This document shows, piece by piece, positions 21,140-31,263 of a stretch of 64,000 nt of DNA (its first letter is position 1; every line of letters begins with the position of its first letter). The notes beneath the pieces are model-generated. The model saw only the letters and a list, made by a program, of their open reading frames with translations, made no database searches and had not been told where the DNA came from. A program made the position numbers and the translations under genes. Origin of the DNA: Hetaerina americana (Eukaryota; Arthropoda; Insecta; Odonata; Calopterygidae); the NCBI GenBank assembly GCA_022747635.1, contig JAKTNV010000165.1, forward strand, positions 434,001-498,000, written 5' to 3'.

Positions 21140-21780
21140 GGAGATTTTCGTGTGTTTTAAAAATATGGTTAAAAGAATTCATAAATCATGCCTTCTGTTT
21201 CCACGTCATATCATTTTAATCGCCATGTTGTTTCGTCATCCTGTTTTTCAACAGGAATTAATAATTCTAAATCGTCGATGACTTCATTTGCGTGTGACTG
21301 ATCCTGAGCAACTTTCATTTGCCGCTTTGTTTGTATTTCAAAATTCAAAAATTATGAAGAAATGTTGCTGTTTCTCTCGCTTTTAATACACAAAACATTC
21401 TATATAAAAATAATTTAATTAGAATGAGCCAATTGCGACATGCCATACATCTTCAATCGTTTTCTCTCTGAATATTTTGATTATGCTGATTAAATCGTAA
21501 ACAATTTCTTTCACTTTTTCCACGTTTTTTCTTTGGTCGTTGTTGATGTGAAAGAAGAATGGGGGTCCTGCTACCGACCTACCAATCGATGCTTATGGAC
21601 TGTGCCGTTAGCTGCATCTTATACCAATATCCAGCTATGCTGATCAATGGTCGTAGGATATAAGTGGTTTATGGGCGAAGTTAAGCTAGTGAGTATATTT
21701 TATTGCAGTTTGTGACAGTATTATATTTGGAGATTATGACAGCCCATTTATGCTTGCTTTAGCACAATTGTATCTGAAAT
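21140..21780. other. Unassigned AT-rich sequence
   Basis: A minus-strand open stretch around 21330-21190 (IDDLELLIPVEKQDD) is acidic and unrecognised; it could be transposase N-terminal or host-derived. The part from about 21545 to 21780 may be the 3' UTR of X copy 3, judging only from its position. Confidence 0.35.
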
Positions 21781-24117
21781 GGGGATTATCAGGGTAATCT
21801 CATAAAGGTTCTAATAATGGGTTACCAGTATTTCCTATTTCTTGTTGAAATGACGTGTCTATGTCGCTTAGATATGTTGGAAGGTCCGGTATTTTTAGAT
21901 CCGTGTGAATATCTGAGTTTCTTACAAACCAGGCGTCGTTGGCAAGGGTTCGTAGAGTATTATTTTGGAAGCATGTCATTTTCTTCAATTTGGTTGCGGT
22001 CATATAACCCCAGGCTGGGTAGCCTTCAGATAGGTCGTATCATAGATTTAAATAACAGTACCTGGGTGAGGAGACGGAGGGGAATGGTGCGTTTTCTGAG
22101 GGGATAGAATAAGAAAGCGGCTGAATTGGACTTGTTGAGTGCATATTGAGTGTGTGCTTGCCAAGTGAGTTTACTCTCCATTTGTACACCAAGAAATTTA
22201 GCTGATGATGCCTGGAGGATTATTTCCCTGCCATAGTGGATAGCAGTGATGTGAGGATTCTTCCATTTTCTTGCGTAGTTTACGTTTACGCATTTTGTGG
22301 TGTTAATGGTTAGTTTCCAATCGGTCATCCACTCTGCTATGCTCTTAAGGTGTTCTTGGACATTTTTGCGGCATGATTTGGGTCAAAGGAAATTGACGCT
22401 CTAGCTGAGTCATCCGCATGGAGGTAGCTTTTGGGTCGGAGGGGAGGTCGTTAATGTAGTGGTTGAATAGGACGGGTGACAAAATTGATCCTTGGAGAAA
22501 GCCTGCGGATATGGACTGGGTAGTTGGTTTGGCATTGTTAAGGGCTAAAAAGAATGTGCGGTTTGAAAGAAAGGAGGGGATGGTCTTATTTAGGTATACT
22601 GATATGTTGGTTTTAAGCAGTTTATGTATTAAACCAGTTCGCCAGAACTTGTCAAAAGCTCTTTAGAGATCAAGGAAGACTACTTGGGTGTGCTTGTGGA
22701 TGTGGAAGCCGAAAGTGATCAGTTCAACCAATCTTGTTATTTGCTGAGTCATGGAATGGCGAAGGCGGAAGCCAGTTTGCTCAGGTCTGATCAAGTCTAG
22801 GGCCGAGATTTCTTCTTGTAGCCTGTTTAATATGCATATTTCTAGAAGTTTGCCCATGCAGGGGAGCAGGCCACTGGGTCTATAGTTCAGGATATATGAA
22901 GGATTTTTATCGGGTTTTGGAAGGAGTATTATCTTAGCCGTTTTCAATGCCTTTGGGAAGTACGATTGGGAAAGACAGGCGTTGAGGATAGAGAGTAGGT
23001 GTTTGATAAAAGATTTAGGAAGGTTTTCAGGTGAAGGTAGGAGATTTGATCGGGTCCCAGTGATGACTTTGTTTTGGAGTGGGACATAATGGAGTAAAGT
23101 TCTTAAGGAGTAATTTCCAGGAATATGTGGAATGGGCAAAGTGACAGGCCAGAGACGCTGATCAACGCTTCTGAATCAAACAAGGATGTATTATTGTTTT
23201 TAAAAATGCATTCGAAGGAGTCGGCAGAGGTATTTGCTTTGTCACTGTCATCGTATAGTGCTCTCCCATTATGTGGTATTGGCGGGGTGGGTACCTTTTT
23301 CCTTTGCGGACAGTTGGCTAGGGTCCATACCGAATTATCCTTATGTGAGAGTGAACTTATTTTCTCATGCCAAGTTTTTTCCCAATGTTTTCTAGTTTTG
23401 GATGTTACAAGGTTTCAAAGTGCACAGAAGCCGATTTTATCTTGGCTGAGATTAGTGCGTTGCCAGAGGGCTCTGGCCTTGTATCTAAGTAAGATTAGGC
23501 GCAAAATATCCTGAGGTAGTGTGGCACCAGCGATGGAGGCCGGAGAAGTAGGGTAGCAAGAGCGATGAATGATTTTGGTTAAGGTGCTTGTTAAATCTTG
23601 AGCAGCTTTCTCTATGCTGTCTGGAGTGCTAGCAGGAGATGGGACAAGGTAAATGGCCAAGCAGTTTTCTTTAAATAATTTCCAGTTAACTCTTCTAGTT
23701 GGTTCTGGTTGTATGAAGGAGGGTAGGAACGCAGTAAAATATGGGGCAGTGGTCCGAGGCTGAGTTATCTAGGTTAAGGATTTGGAATGCGATATCTGCG
23801 GATAATAGAACCTCATCCAGGATATCGGAGGAGTTGGGGTGATGATGGAAGTGGGTAGGGAAAGGCGGTGAGTGAATTGCGATATTTTTTATAAATAGAA
23901 GCTTATGAAGGGTTCGCCTTTTTGTTGTAGTGGTTTTTCCTGCTTTTGTTTTTTGTTTTTTATATAATTTATTCACTAATAGAGTTTTAAGGAAGTTGTT
24001 GTTTATTTTTGAATTAGCACCATTTACAAGTTGAAGAAGGGCTGGTATAAGGTCATTGGTTATGATAATAATAGGGGTTTTATTGTCAGTAGGAGAGAGA
24101 AGTTTCGTAATTATGCA
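21780..24117 (-). mobile_element. Jockey-type element X, copy 3
   Basis: Minus strand; the most complete X copy at the 3' end. It keeps the RT C-terminal region (22328-21800: YARKWKNPH, FLGVQMESKLTWQAHT, LLFKSMIRPI, ending NPLLEPL then TGA where W has LW). The 5' boundary at 24117 is a sharp switch to gypsy G3. The endonuclease deletion of copies 1 and 2 is shared. It lacks the RNase H fragment found beside the other copies. Confidence 0.8.
21800..23976 (-). pseudogene. X copy 3 ORF2 remnant
   Basis: Pieces in order: 23976-23695 distal endonuclease (SDHCPIFY), 23660-23415 linker, 23139-22663 RT fingers and motif A edge (YILNYRPSGLLPCMGKLLE, RPEQTGFRLRHS, VVFLDL then a stop), and 22328-21800 thumb and C-terminus. 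The YADD-equivalent LHADDSA lies near 22415 on the reverse strand. At least four frame breaks or stops. Confidence 0.75.
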
Positions 24118-24660
24118 TGCCCTAGACGACCATTTGAGGCGGGGATATATGGAGAGAAGTGAAGATAGATTTTATTTTCAGTTCCCTGCAAACGTTTTTC
24201 ATTAGTTCCGAAGTGAAGTTTGCATCTTTTTCTGCCAGTAAATATTTAAGCACACCGTGACGGCAAATTATGTGCTCGAAAAAAAAATCCTGCTTCTGTT
24301 TTGGCCGATTGATCTGGAATCGTAAAGGTTTCATGATATCTTGTGAAATAATCTTGGCGAGTTAAATGACATCGGTTAACTCGGAGGGATAGGGGTAGTG
24401 GTCCAACAATATCCAAAACTAATTTCTAAATTGGGTAGGCGGCTTCAACCAGTGGCTGTAATGGAATATTATTCACGCGTAATTTGCTCTTTTGGCATTC
24501 GATGCAATGCTGAACGTACTGGAGGGTGTCCGAATAACAGCCTTTCCAGCTGAAGTGTCGCTGGACGATTTTCAGCATTTTCTCGATTCCGCGATGATTC
24601 CTGATAGGGGATTATCGTGGCAACGAGTCAAAATGAATTTCCGCATATTTTTGGGTGCAC
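24118..24660 (-). pseudogene. G3 integrase fragment
   Basis: Reverse-strand pieces read HRGIEKMLKIVQRHFSWKG and HCIECQKSK (the HHCC zinc domain), then LDIVGPL (first catalytic aspartate), HIICRHGVLKYLLAEKDANF (the LLTDRG region, where T-D-R is changed to A-E-K) and IFTSLH. The second catalytic aspartate is lost and stops interrupt the reading. The glutamate of the DDE triad lies beyond the truncation at 24118. Confidence 0.75.
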
Positions 24661-24785
24661 ATATTATAAAATTTGGTTCAATCTTCGAAGGGTCAACTTT
24701 CTATAGCACATTTTCCTCATCGTAAAAGTAGCCGGACTAATGGGAACTCCTTGAACCCGTCCCATCGCTATTCTCCACGAGTCAT

Positions 24786-25343
24786 TCAGTTTATGAAACA
24801 GTGTTGCACCGTGTCGGCCTCTTCGCAGGGTACTAATGGGGGATTCTCGCACGAAATGAAATCTTCTTCCTCACCTTTACTGCAAACAGATTCTAAAGAC
24901 ATCATGTGGTCAGGTTCAAATTTAATGGTCTTGTTCTCAAAATAAATCAAGCTACGATACTTTTTCATAAAATCCAAGCCAAATATGCCTTCATTGAGTG
25001 TGTCCCCTAGATTTATTACTAAAGCATCATGAGGGTAAACACGATTGTCTATACAGAGAGGTACGCGACTCTTACCGTTTGTCATCAATACATGACCTGA
25101 GGCGCTTCTCACTCACGCGCGGTCGTACGGGGCAATACCTAATGTATCTAAAAGGAACACTCTTTCGTGAAGTATCGTGACCGCCGCGCCTGTGTCTACA
25201 AGGAAGTGACGTAATTTTCCTATAATCTGCACGCTAATCGTCATTCCTTTCACTGGAGTGATGGATAGGATGAGGTCTTCCCCAACCCGCTGGTCGGGGT
25301 CATCCCGTTTCCCGAGGCCATTCGGTTTGAGCGCTCTGGACAA
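24786..25343 (-). pseudogene. G3 aspartic protease
   Basis: 25343-25113 reads RVGEDLILSITPVKGMTISV then FLVDTGAAVTIL, the intact DTGA active site. 25112-24786 continues in another frame with RSASGHVLM, YPHDALVINLGDT and EGIFGLDFMKKY, the C-terminal half. Unlike G1, the catalytic triplet survives; the frame break at about 25113 inactivates it. Confidence 0.8.
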
Positions 25344-25738
25344 TTAATTGGAAGGTGGCCAACTTCCTTACATATTCCGATGCATAGCGGGGGACAGTCT
25401 CGGGAAATATGTCTCCTTGCTCCGCAGTTAAAACAAGCTCGAGTTTTAGAGCGACAATCGCGAGCTATGTGGCCCGCGCACCCACAGGAAAAGCATTTTG
25501 CAGCGTATCCGGTAGAGCTCAAGAGCACCACAAAGGACGAGATTCCTACATAATGAGCGCGCTTTATGTCCAAACCCAGGGGGGACAGGGAATTAACGTT
25601 TCCTTCTATATCGGACAGGGATACGGTGGGTACGTCATGAGTATCTAATTTTCCGATCGACTTTATGAGGTGCTCAAGGTTGGCGTCGTTACTTGCCAGG
25701 TTCAGGTATCGGTCATCAATAACACTTTCAATTATCAT
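25250..25738 (-). pseudogene. Chimeric frame: E envelope tail fused to G3 zinc knuckles
   Basis: 162-codon frame. The first ~75 residues look like the stem and membrane anchor of the E envelope: DANLEHLIKSIGKLD and, around residues 64-77, HYVGISSFVVLL (hydrophobic). From about residue 80 it becomes a gag nucleocapsid with CFSCGCAGHIARDC and CFNCGARRHISRDC knuckles, then a third altered one. The join, at about 25510, is an element-element breakpoint; the open frame across it is probably chance. Confidence 0.6.
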
Positions 25739-27283
25739 TGGCAGTGGAAATATTTGTTTGCAAGGAAGTTCTTACACTGTGGAATTCAGTTAAGGCGGGT
25801 ATGTAATTTACTTTATCGCTGGCCGAACACCCAGATGCAAGAGTAAGGGTGCCTTGCTTACTGATGGATAACTTGGAGTATTTTTGAGGGCAGTCGATAG
25901 TTAATTCGGTGACGCTACTGAGGCTAAAGCGCCACGTTCCAGGCGTTTCGCCCTCGATAAACATTGAATATGGAGACTGAGCTAATCCTATCTGGCAGTT
26001 CTGCTTTATGAGTTTTGTTTTCCGGAGAAAAATGGCAATGTTACAGGAGCGGGAGTTAGGAGTTAGTATTGGGTAAGCCTGAGGACACACGATCATGCTT
26101 TCAGTTCTACATTGCTGTGAGTAGTCGTAGGGTAAGAGTACAAAGTTGCTCTGTTCCGTTGAGACGGCCAGATAAGGCGAGTCAGGCTGTATGAGGACAG
26201 ATTTATTCCCACCATCGGTGGTCGGGAAAGGTAGCGCTCGCAACACCTTGAAACTCATTCCCTTTTGCGTCAACGGCAGTATTATGAGTAATTTGATGTC
26301 GCCCATCCGCCGGATCACTCTCACGCTAGCAATGTCGTACATGATCGCGATTTTGTGGTCCAGATCGCGGGGGAGCGACCAATCGGGCAGCAGCGCTCCG
26401 GAAATACTTTTCAGGATACCCTGGAACTGGCTGGGAGGGAGTAGGGAAGGTATGGACTTCCCAGCCTCGGCGAGTCGCACTTTAGCCTTGAAAAGGTCTA
26501 TCTCATGTTGCAGTTCAGCGATGTGGCGAGTGAGGGCAATAAAAGCGGTATGGCTGTAGCTGAAGACTTTAAAAGCGTATTTTGTTGAAGCTATAGTCTC
26601 AGTATATACTTTGATACTCTTTTCTATATATTTTTTTGCATGAGTTCTAGGGCTTTCCCTGTCGAAGAAATCATGTCTTTTAAGTGTATTGGATGCGTTT
26701 GACAGAAATGTATATCGCGCATTTAGGGCATGCTCGGTGCGAATGGATAACCCTTCTATTTTCTTATCTAATGTTTGTATCTGATGGTCGGTCGCCGTGC
26801 CTGTAAAGTAATGCAGTCCGTAACCGACCACGTCAAACAATCCTCTGCCCTTACGAGTTGCTTCGGTGGCTCCAATTAACATTTCTAATTGCCTTTCCAA
26901 ATTGTTTAAGTTGAACCGTACACTTTGTTAGATATAGCAAATCATATTAGAAAAGAGATGTTAGCAAAGTGAAATAACATGCTCGCGTTTGGTTGTGCTG
27001 TTAATTTTAAATTAATCTCATGGAATTGGGTGTTCTGTCATTTAACTATGTCCACTGCAGCTGTTAGCTGAGGTATGTGAAGGTCTATGTTCACTATCCA
27101 TTCACTCACTATGAAGTACAATTGTCCTTTCGGGACGAAAAGTAGACCAGAGGTGTTTGCTCCACTCAACAGTCCTATTGTCACTAGACACACATTCTGT
27201 ACGGTAAGGAGGTCCAAGGTTTCTATAAGGAGGAAATTAAAGGTTAGATTAGAATATATAGTTAATGCGGTCGCAGAGCTCAC
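25538..27283 (-). pseudogene. env: E envelope glycoprotein (baculovirus-F/errantivirus type), broken
   Basis: The N-terminal frame 27283-27038 has a hydrophobic segment and GLLFVPKGQLYFIVSEWIV, typical of the start of this envelope family. After a frameshift (27038-26900) the 390-codon frame 26900-25728 has RKGR, an R-x-x-R furin-type site, followed at once by GLFDVVGYGLHYFTGT, the fusion-peptide-like segment, then a helical region and cysteine-rich ectodomain. A second frameshift near 25735 separates the membrane-anchor part. No clear ATG opens the frame; errantivirus env is made from spliced RNA, so the start may lie elsewhere. No intact protein is encoded. Confidence 0.75.
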
Positions 27284-27807
27284 ATGGCGATCTCGCGATC
27301 TCCTTTATTTTGTTGGATTAATTGTCTTTTCCGTCTTTTATTGAGAATATGTCGCCTACGCTTATGCTCTTTCCGCGACGGGGGGTATTCCCTCCTTTTT
27401 TCAATTTCGGCTGGGGGACGAGGCGCTGAATCTTCCAATGTTAAATTTGAAACTGCAGTTTTGAACACAATGGGGAGGGGGGGCAAGTTGGAGTTTGTGA
27501 AGTATTCACCGGCTTCCACGACAGCGGTTGGTGGACTGCTTTGTCCGTCGAAGGGTGAGGAGGCAGGAGAGGAATCCCCTCCTCTCTCTTCGTTGGGCAG
27601 GATCTCCGGTGTTGAGAGACTGCGACCTGGCGTGGGTGGCGGTCCATCCGCCTGGGCTGGAGGCGAAAACGGTGGGGTTTCATCCACCAGGAGTAGTTTC
27701 TTCCCTGGGTTGGTGACGCTGGAGCTAGACCCTCTCCATCTCCTGCGGAATACATTGGCTGGCTGCGTTGCCCTTCCCCATGCTGTAGATACCGGAAGGC
27801 ACTCCAA
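27280..27807 (-). CDS. Proline-rich, basic-tailed frame between pol and env of E
   Basis: A 175-codon open frame, the longest between the integrase end and env. It is rich in P, S and R (PPFSPPAQADGPPPTPG) and ends with a strongly basic stretch (RKEHKRRRHILNKRRKRQ). The last codon and stop overlap the env frame. The initiator position is uncertain. It may be the 5' part of an env-related leader, an accessory product, or a non-coding spacer that happens to be open; I do not recognise a family. Confidence 0.4.
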   Translation of the reverse strand: MECLPVSTAWGRATQPANVFRRRWRGSSSSVTNPGKKLLLVDETPPFSPPAQADGPPPTPGRSLSTPEILPNEERGGDSSPASSPFDGQSSPPTAVVEAGEYFTNSNLPPLPIVFKTAVSNLTLEDSAPRPPAEIEKRREYPPSRKEHKRRRHILNKRRKRQLIQQNKGDREIAM

Positions 27808-27935
27808 TACTCATCACCGCCACCCAGGTGTTGTCGCACGGGAGAAGGGAAGCGACCCGGTGTGGGTGGTGGTCAATCGGCCTGGGTTGGAGGCGAAAGA
27901 GGTGGGCTTTCATCCCACCAGGAGTGGCCATCGGC
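27600..27935. repeat. Direct repeat in the E pol-env spacer
   Basis: 27626-27702 and 27856-27932 share GTGGGTGG(C/T)GGTC, CCTGGG(C/T)TGGAGGCGAAA and TTTCATCC(A/C)ACCAGGAGT with scattered differences, spaced about 230 bp. The unit is GC-rich and lies inside or just upstream of the proline-rich frame. Confidence 0.75.
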
Positions 27936-28081
27936 CGCCGGAAGGCGGTCGTAGATTGGAGGTGTCTCGCCAAACAATTCTTTGATCTTCCTTGCTACCT
28001 TCTTTCTCCGTAGCAATTGTCTTACTGCTATTACTCGGGCCATACCTAATAGGCAGATACAAGGGAGGGAAGTAGGGTGAA

Positions 28082-28550
28082 TTAAGAGCGTATCCTCCCG
28101 GGCAGGGGCCGCAAGTGATAAAATATCTCTGACGATGGAGGATGATTTTGGAGATTTTCCCCTTGAAGAGGCTCGGTTGGTGAACCATTGGTGATTTTAT
28201 CTGGCTGCGGAATGTGGACTTGATTATGGTTGGTCTGGGCGCCTTGCTCAGTCTCGAACTCGTCAATCACGCGTCCTGCTTGTGCGTAATTAGGTGGCGG
28301 TTTGGGCTATGGTGGTTGTGGAAGCAAATTCCTGTGGTGCGCTGTCAGAATCCTCCCGTCCCGGATATTCTCAATGTCACAGGTCGCCTTACTTCTAATT
28401 TTGACTACCTTATAGGGGCCAACCCACTTCGAAGTAAACTTTTTTGACTGCCTGGGCGTAAGTACCAAGTTGCGCAGCAACACAAGTTGAATGTTAAGAA
28501 TAGGCGGCAAACGTAAGTTCCTATTGTATTTATAATGCTCATTTTTTATG
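28082..28550 (-). pseudogene. E integrase C-terminus (GPY/F module)
   Basis: Continues the integrase after the W insertion. It reads NIKNEHYKYNRNLRLPP, SKKFTSKWVGPYKVVKI (the GPY/F module of gypsy integrases) and AHHRNLLPQPP, then TAG at 28307-28309, and stays open in the same frame to 28082. Setting W aside, this joins in frame to the frame ending at 34051. The TAG may be the natural end of pol or a CAG change. Confidence 0.8.
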
Positions 28551-28561
28551 TTACGCTGGTT

Positions 28562-29704
28562 CATTCTGCTGCCTAATCTCGTCGAGAGAACATCGTTCCG
28601 TGCTTGAGCTCTTCAGCCAGTCCACGAGGCCGCTGCCATCGACGCTGCAAAACCTTCTGGTTTTGGCCAGTCAAGCCTTCCATCGAGTCTGCACGCATGC
28701 GTCAACTCAGCCATAGCCATAGTTACACTTACACACACTTACACATAGGCGACTTGAGTCCTTCTCAGCCGTAGCTCCGGTGGGGGGAGGCTAACTTGTC
28801 CCTCCTTCTCACCCTCCGGAGGCGCTCGTGCTGTGTCCCCTTTAGGTCATCTCGTCCGGTTACCTCTGGAAGGGAGTTTACTCCCATTGCACTCCATTGG
28901 GACCCGGGCGGGTCCACTTCTTAGTGCTAGGGCGGGAAGGTGACTTGGCACGGACCTGCTGTGCCCGCTTTGCGGATCGGCAGGGGTGTCTTTGGCGTCC
29001 CCCTACTTTCCCCTCCCCCCCATTAGGTCGGCTCAAGTCGCCTCACACACCACTACCAACACAAACCCAATCTTACTCTCCCCCAACCTTGATACATAGT
29101 GCTACATAGTGCTTACTCATATTATTTTTCCTTTATCTAAACCCCCACCCACCCCCTTCAAATTGGTCTCTTTGGGTGGAAAGTTTTGTTAGTCCCCCCT
29201 ACCTCCCATTTTGAACTCAAATCTTTTGTCCGTTTTGCTCTAAGTCCAACGGTTAAGGAGATAGAGGCCATATTTCGTTTAAGACGTTGTCGGTGGCGCC
29301 ATCTGTTGAGCCAAGCCACGTACTACGCAGTTAAACCAGTTTTTCCATTTTCCTAAGACGTTTCTGAAACGCAACCTACCCCCTCCATTAGGGTCCCAAT
29401 CGGTAGCGGGGGCGTTTGATCCACCCTCCCCCCTAATTCGGACTCAAATCTTTTCTCAGATTTGAGCTATCTCTTACCGTTCTCGAGTTACGGCCCTTTC
29501 CTTAAAAGACGTTGCGGGTGGCGACACGAGTGTCGGCCACCCGAACTACTCTCAAAGCCCCCCCGTTGAAATCTCCAGAGCGATCAACAGGTAGGTGCGC
29601 CCGTTGAAATCTCCGGTCTATATAGCGTATTATATGCTACAAAATCGCCCTTTAAACAACTTTTAAATTTTTCCTTGGGCCCTCCCGGGCCGGAATCCAC
29701 CAAA
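28562..29704 (+). promoter_or_regulatory. W 5' leader with internal repeats
   Basis: GC-rich, 1.1 kb, no ORF. It holds an inverted pair (AGGCGACTTGAGTCC near 28747 and GGCTCAAGTCGCCT near 29031) and two versions of a block with TTTTGAACTCAAATCTTTT (29211) and ATTCGGACTCAAATCTTTT (29437), each followed by TTAAGACGTTG or a variant. Jockey-type elements carry an internal promoter in this leader, but no specific motif can be assigned. Confidence 0.5.
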
Positions 29705-31263
29705 ATGGATCCCAAAGCTACTACTCCGACTCCCGCTGACCAAAATACTCAGCTAAAGCTACGCCCTGACACTCCTTCGTCGTCTAACCAAAACTCTGCG
29801 CTCCAAACCATTCTTAATCTGTTTCCTGCCACCTCATCAACCGCTCAGACGGTATCCATCCCCATCCCCTCCAAAGCTTTGGCAGACCCCCGTTTACAAT
29901 CCATCCTTTCCACTTATGGAGTGAAATTCCCAGCCTCCATACCTGCCGCCTCAACCACTCAAAGCTCTTCAAAGCGCACTGCCCCCGCCGATTCAGAATA
30001 CACCACTGTGGTGTCCAAGCGGAAGGCAAAACCCTCCTTAAATGACGAAGTACGCCTCACCCCAACCGCTAACCGTTTCACTCCCCTGTCCACGCCCGAA
30101 AGCGAGACGGAAGCTGACCAAACCCCAGCCGTGATGGAGGATGAACCCTCCGAACCTCAGTCGCGGCTGAAACTTCCCCCTATATACCTTAAAGATATCC
30201 GAAACTGGCAAGAGAAATACAACTCCCTTCGTTCGGCATGTGTCCTCCCTCCAGTGGCCACCCTAGTCCGTAATGAAATACGATTAAACTGCTAAACTGT
30301 TTCTGATTTCCGTGCAGCCACCTCCCTCCTTAGATCAAAAGGTTGGGAGCATTACACTTATCAACTCAAGTGTGATAAGAAACGCCACTTCGTTCTTCGG
30401 GGCCTCCCATCAAACACCCCAGTGGCGAGCATCGAAGAAGCTTTAGCGGATATCGGCTTTCCTACTGACCAAGTCGTCCAGCTAAAGACTACACGTCCTT
30501 CCCCCATTGAACACGCAGAGAGAAATGTGATCCGCTCAGAAAATCCCACTGCTGAACTTCCTCCTATCCCCCCAAAGGAACTGCCATTGTTTCAAGTTCG
30601 CCTACAAGATCCTTCGAGGTACGAAGATTTTATGCAAACGACCTCTCTTCTACATCTGCGTACGAGCGTCGAACCCTACCGGCAACCTGTAGGCCCCCCC
30701 AGTGCATGTCATGCCAGCGCTACGGCCAAACGCATAAAACATGTGGCCTAAATCCCCGCTGCGTAAAGTGTGCTGGCAACCATCACTATCGCGAATGCAC
30801 AAAATCAAGAAACGAGCCTGCAAAATGTATAAACTGCGGTGGAGCACATACTGCAAATTACAGGGGCTGTATCGTCCATAGAGAACTCATGCTAAAAATA
30901 CGCGCCAAAAGAGAGGGCTTAGTCTCTGGCAACAGGGTGACTGCACCCACAGCTCCAACCATCTCCGAGGCTGCTTTCCCCCCCATAGAAAACGCTTGGC
31001 AATCCCGTTCCAACCCCCTTACTGGTATCTCCCGTGCTCAGGCCGTCGCCAACCCTCCCCCTGCCTCCAATCCCCTCTCCACCCAAACAAACGCTAACCT
31101 TGACTCTAACCTTTCTCAAGAATCCTCATCCCAATCTACCCTGAAGTCCTCCCTACTCTCTATCGTTGCTAAAATCCTTACGGTAGATGACAATGCCTCC
31201 CTAATGTCAATCCTAAAAACGGACCTAATCCCGTGCCTCCTTAAACTCCTGAATGGCCTGTAA
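29705..31263 (+). pseudogene. W ORF1 (gag-like nucleic-acid chaperone)
   Basis: Starts at ATG 29705 (MDPKATTPTP). An N-terminal Pro/Ser/Thr-rich region is followed by a central domain and three CCHC knuckles: CMSCQRYGQTHKTC, CVKCAGNHHYREC and CINCGGAHTANYRGC. The C-terminus reads SSLLSIVAKIL and ends LNGL-TAA, overlapping ORF2's ATG. Breaks: TAA at 30293-30295 and a 1-base shift in the run of seven Cs near 30694-30700, just before the knuckles. The product would bind element RNA. Confidence 0.85.

Larger units (their letters stand above)
24118..25510 (-). mobile_element. Gypsy-type element G3, internally deleted fragment
   Basis: Minus-strand gypsy piece. From high to low: nucleocapsid zinc knuckles (about 25510-25370), protease (25343-24786), a short junction piece, then integrase zinc-binding and catalytic region (24660-24118). 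RT and RNase H are deleted between 24786 and 24660. Upstream it is fused to E's envelope; downstream it is cut by X copy 3. It resembles E and G1 but is a separate family by sequence. Confidence 0.75.

Noticed and set aside
27284..27985. 233-codon plus-strand frame
   Set aside because: Antisense to the E pol-env spacer, low-complexity composition, no recognised family.
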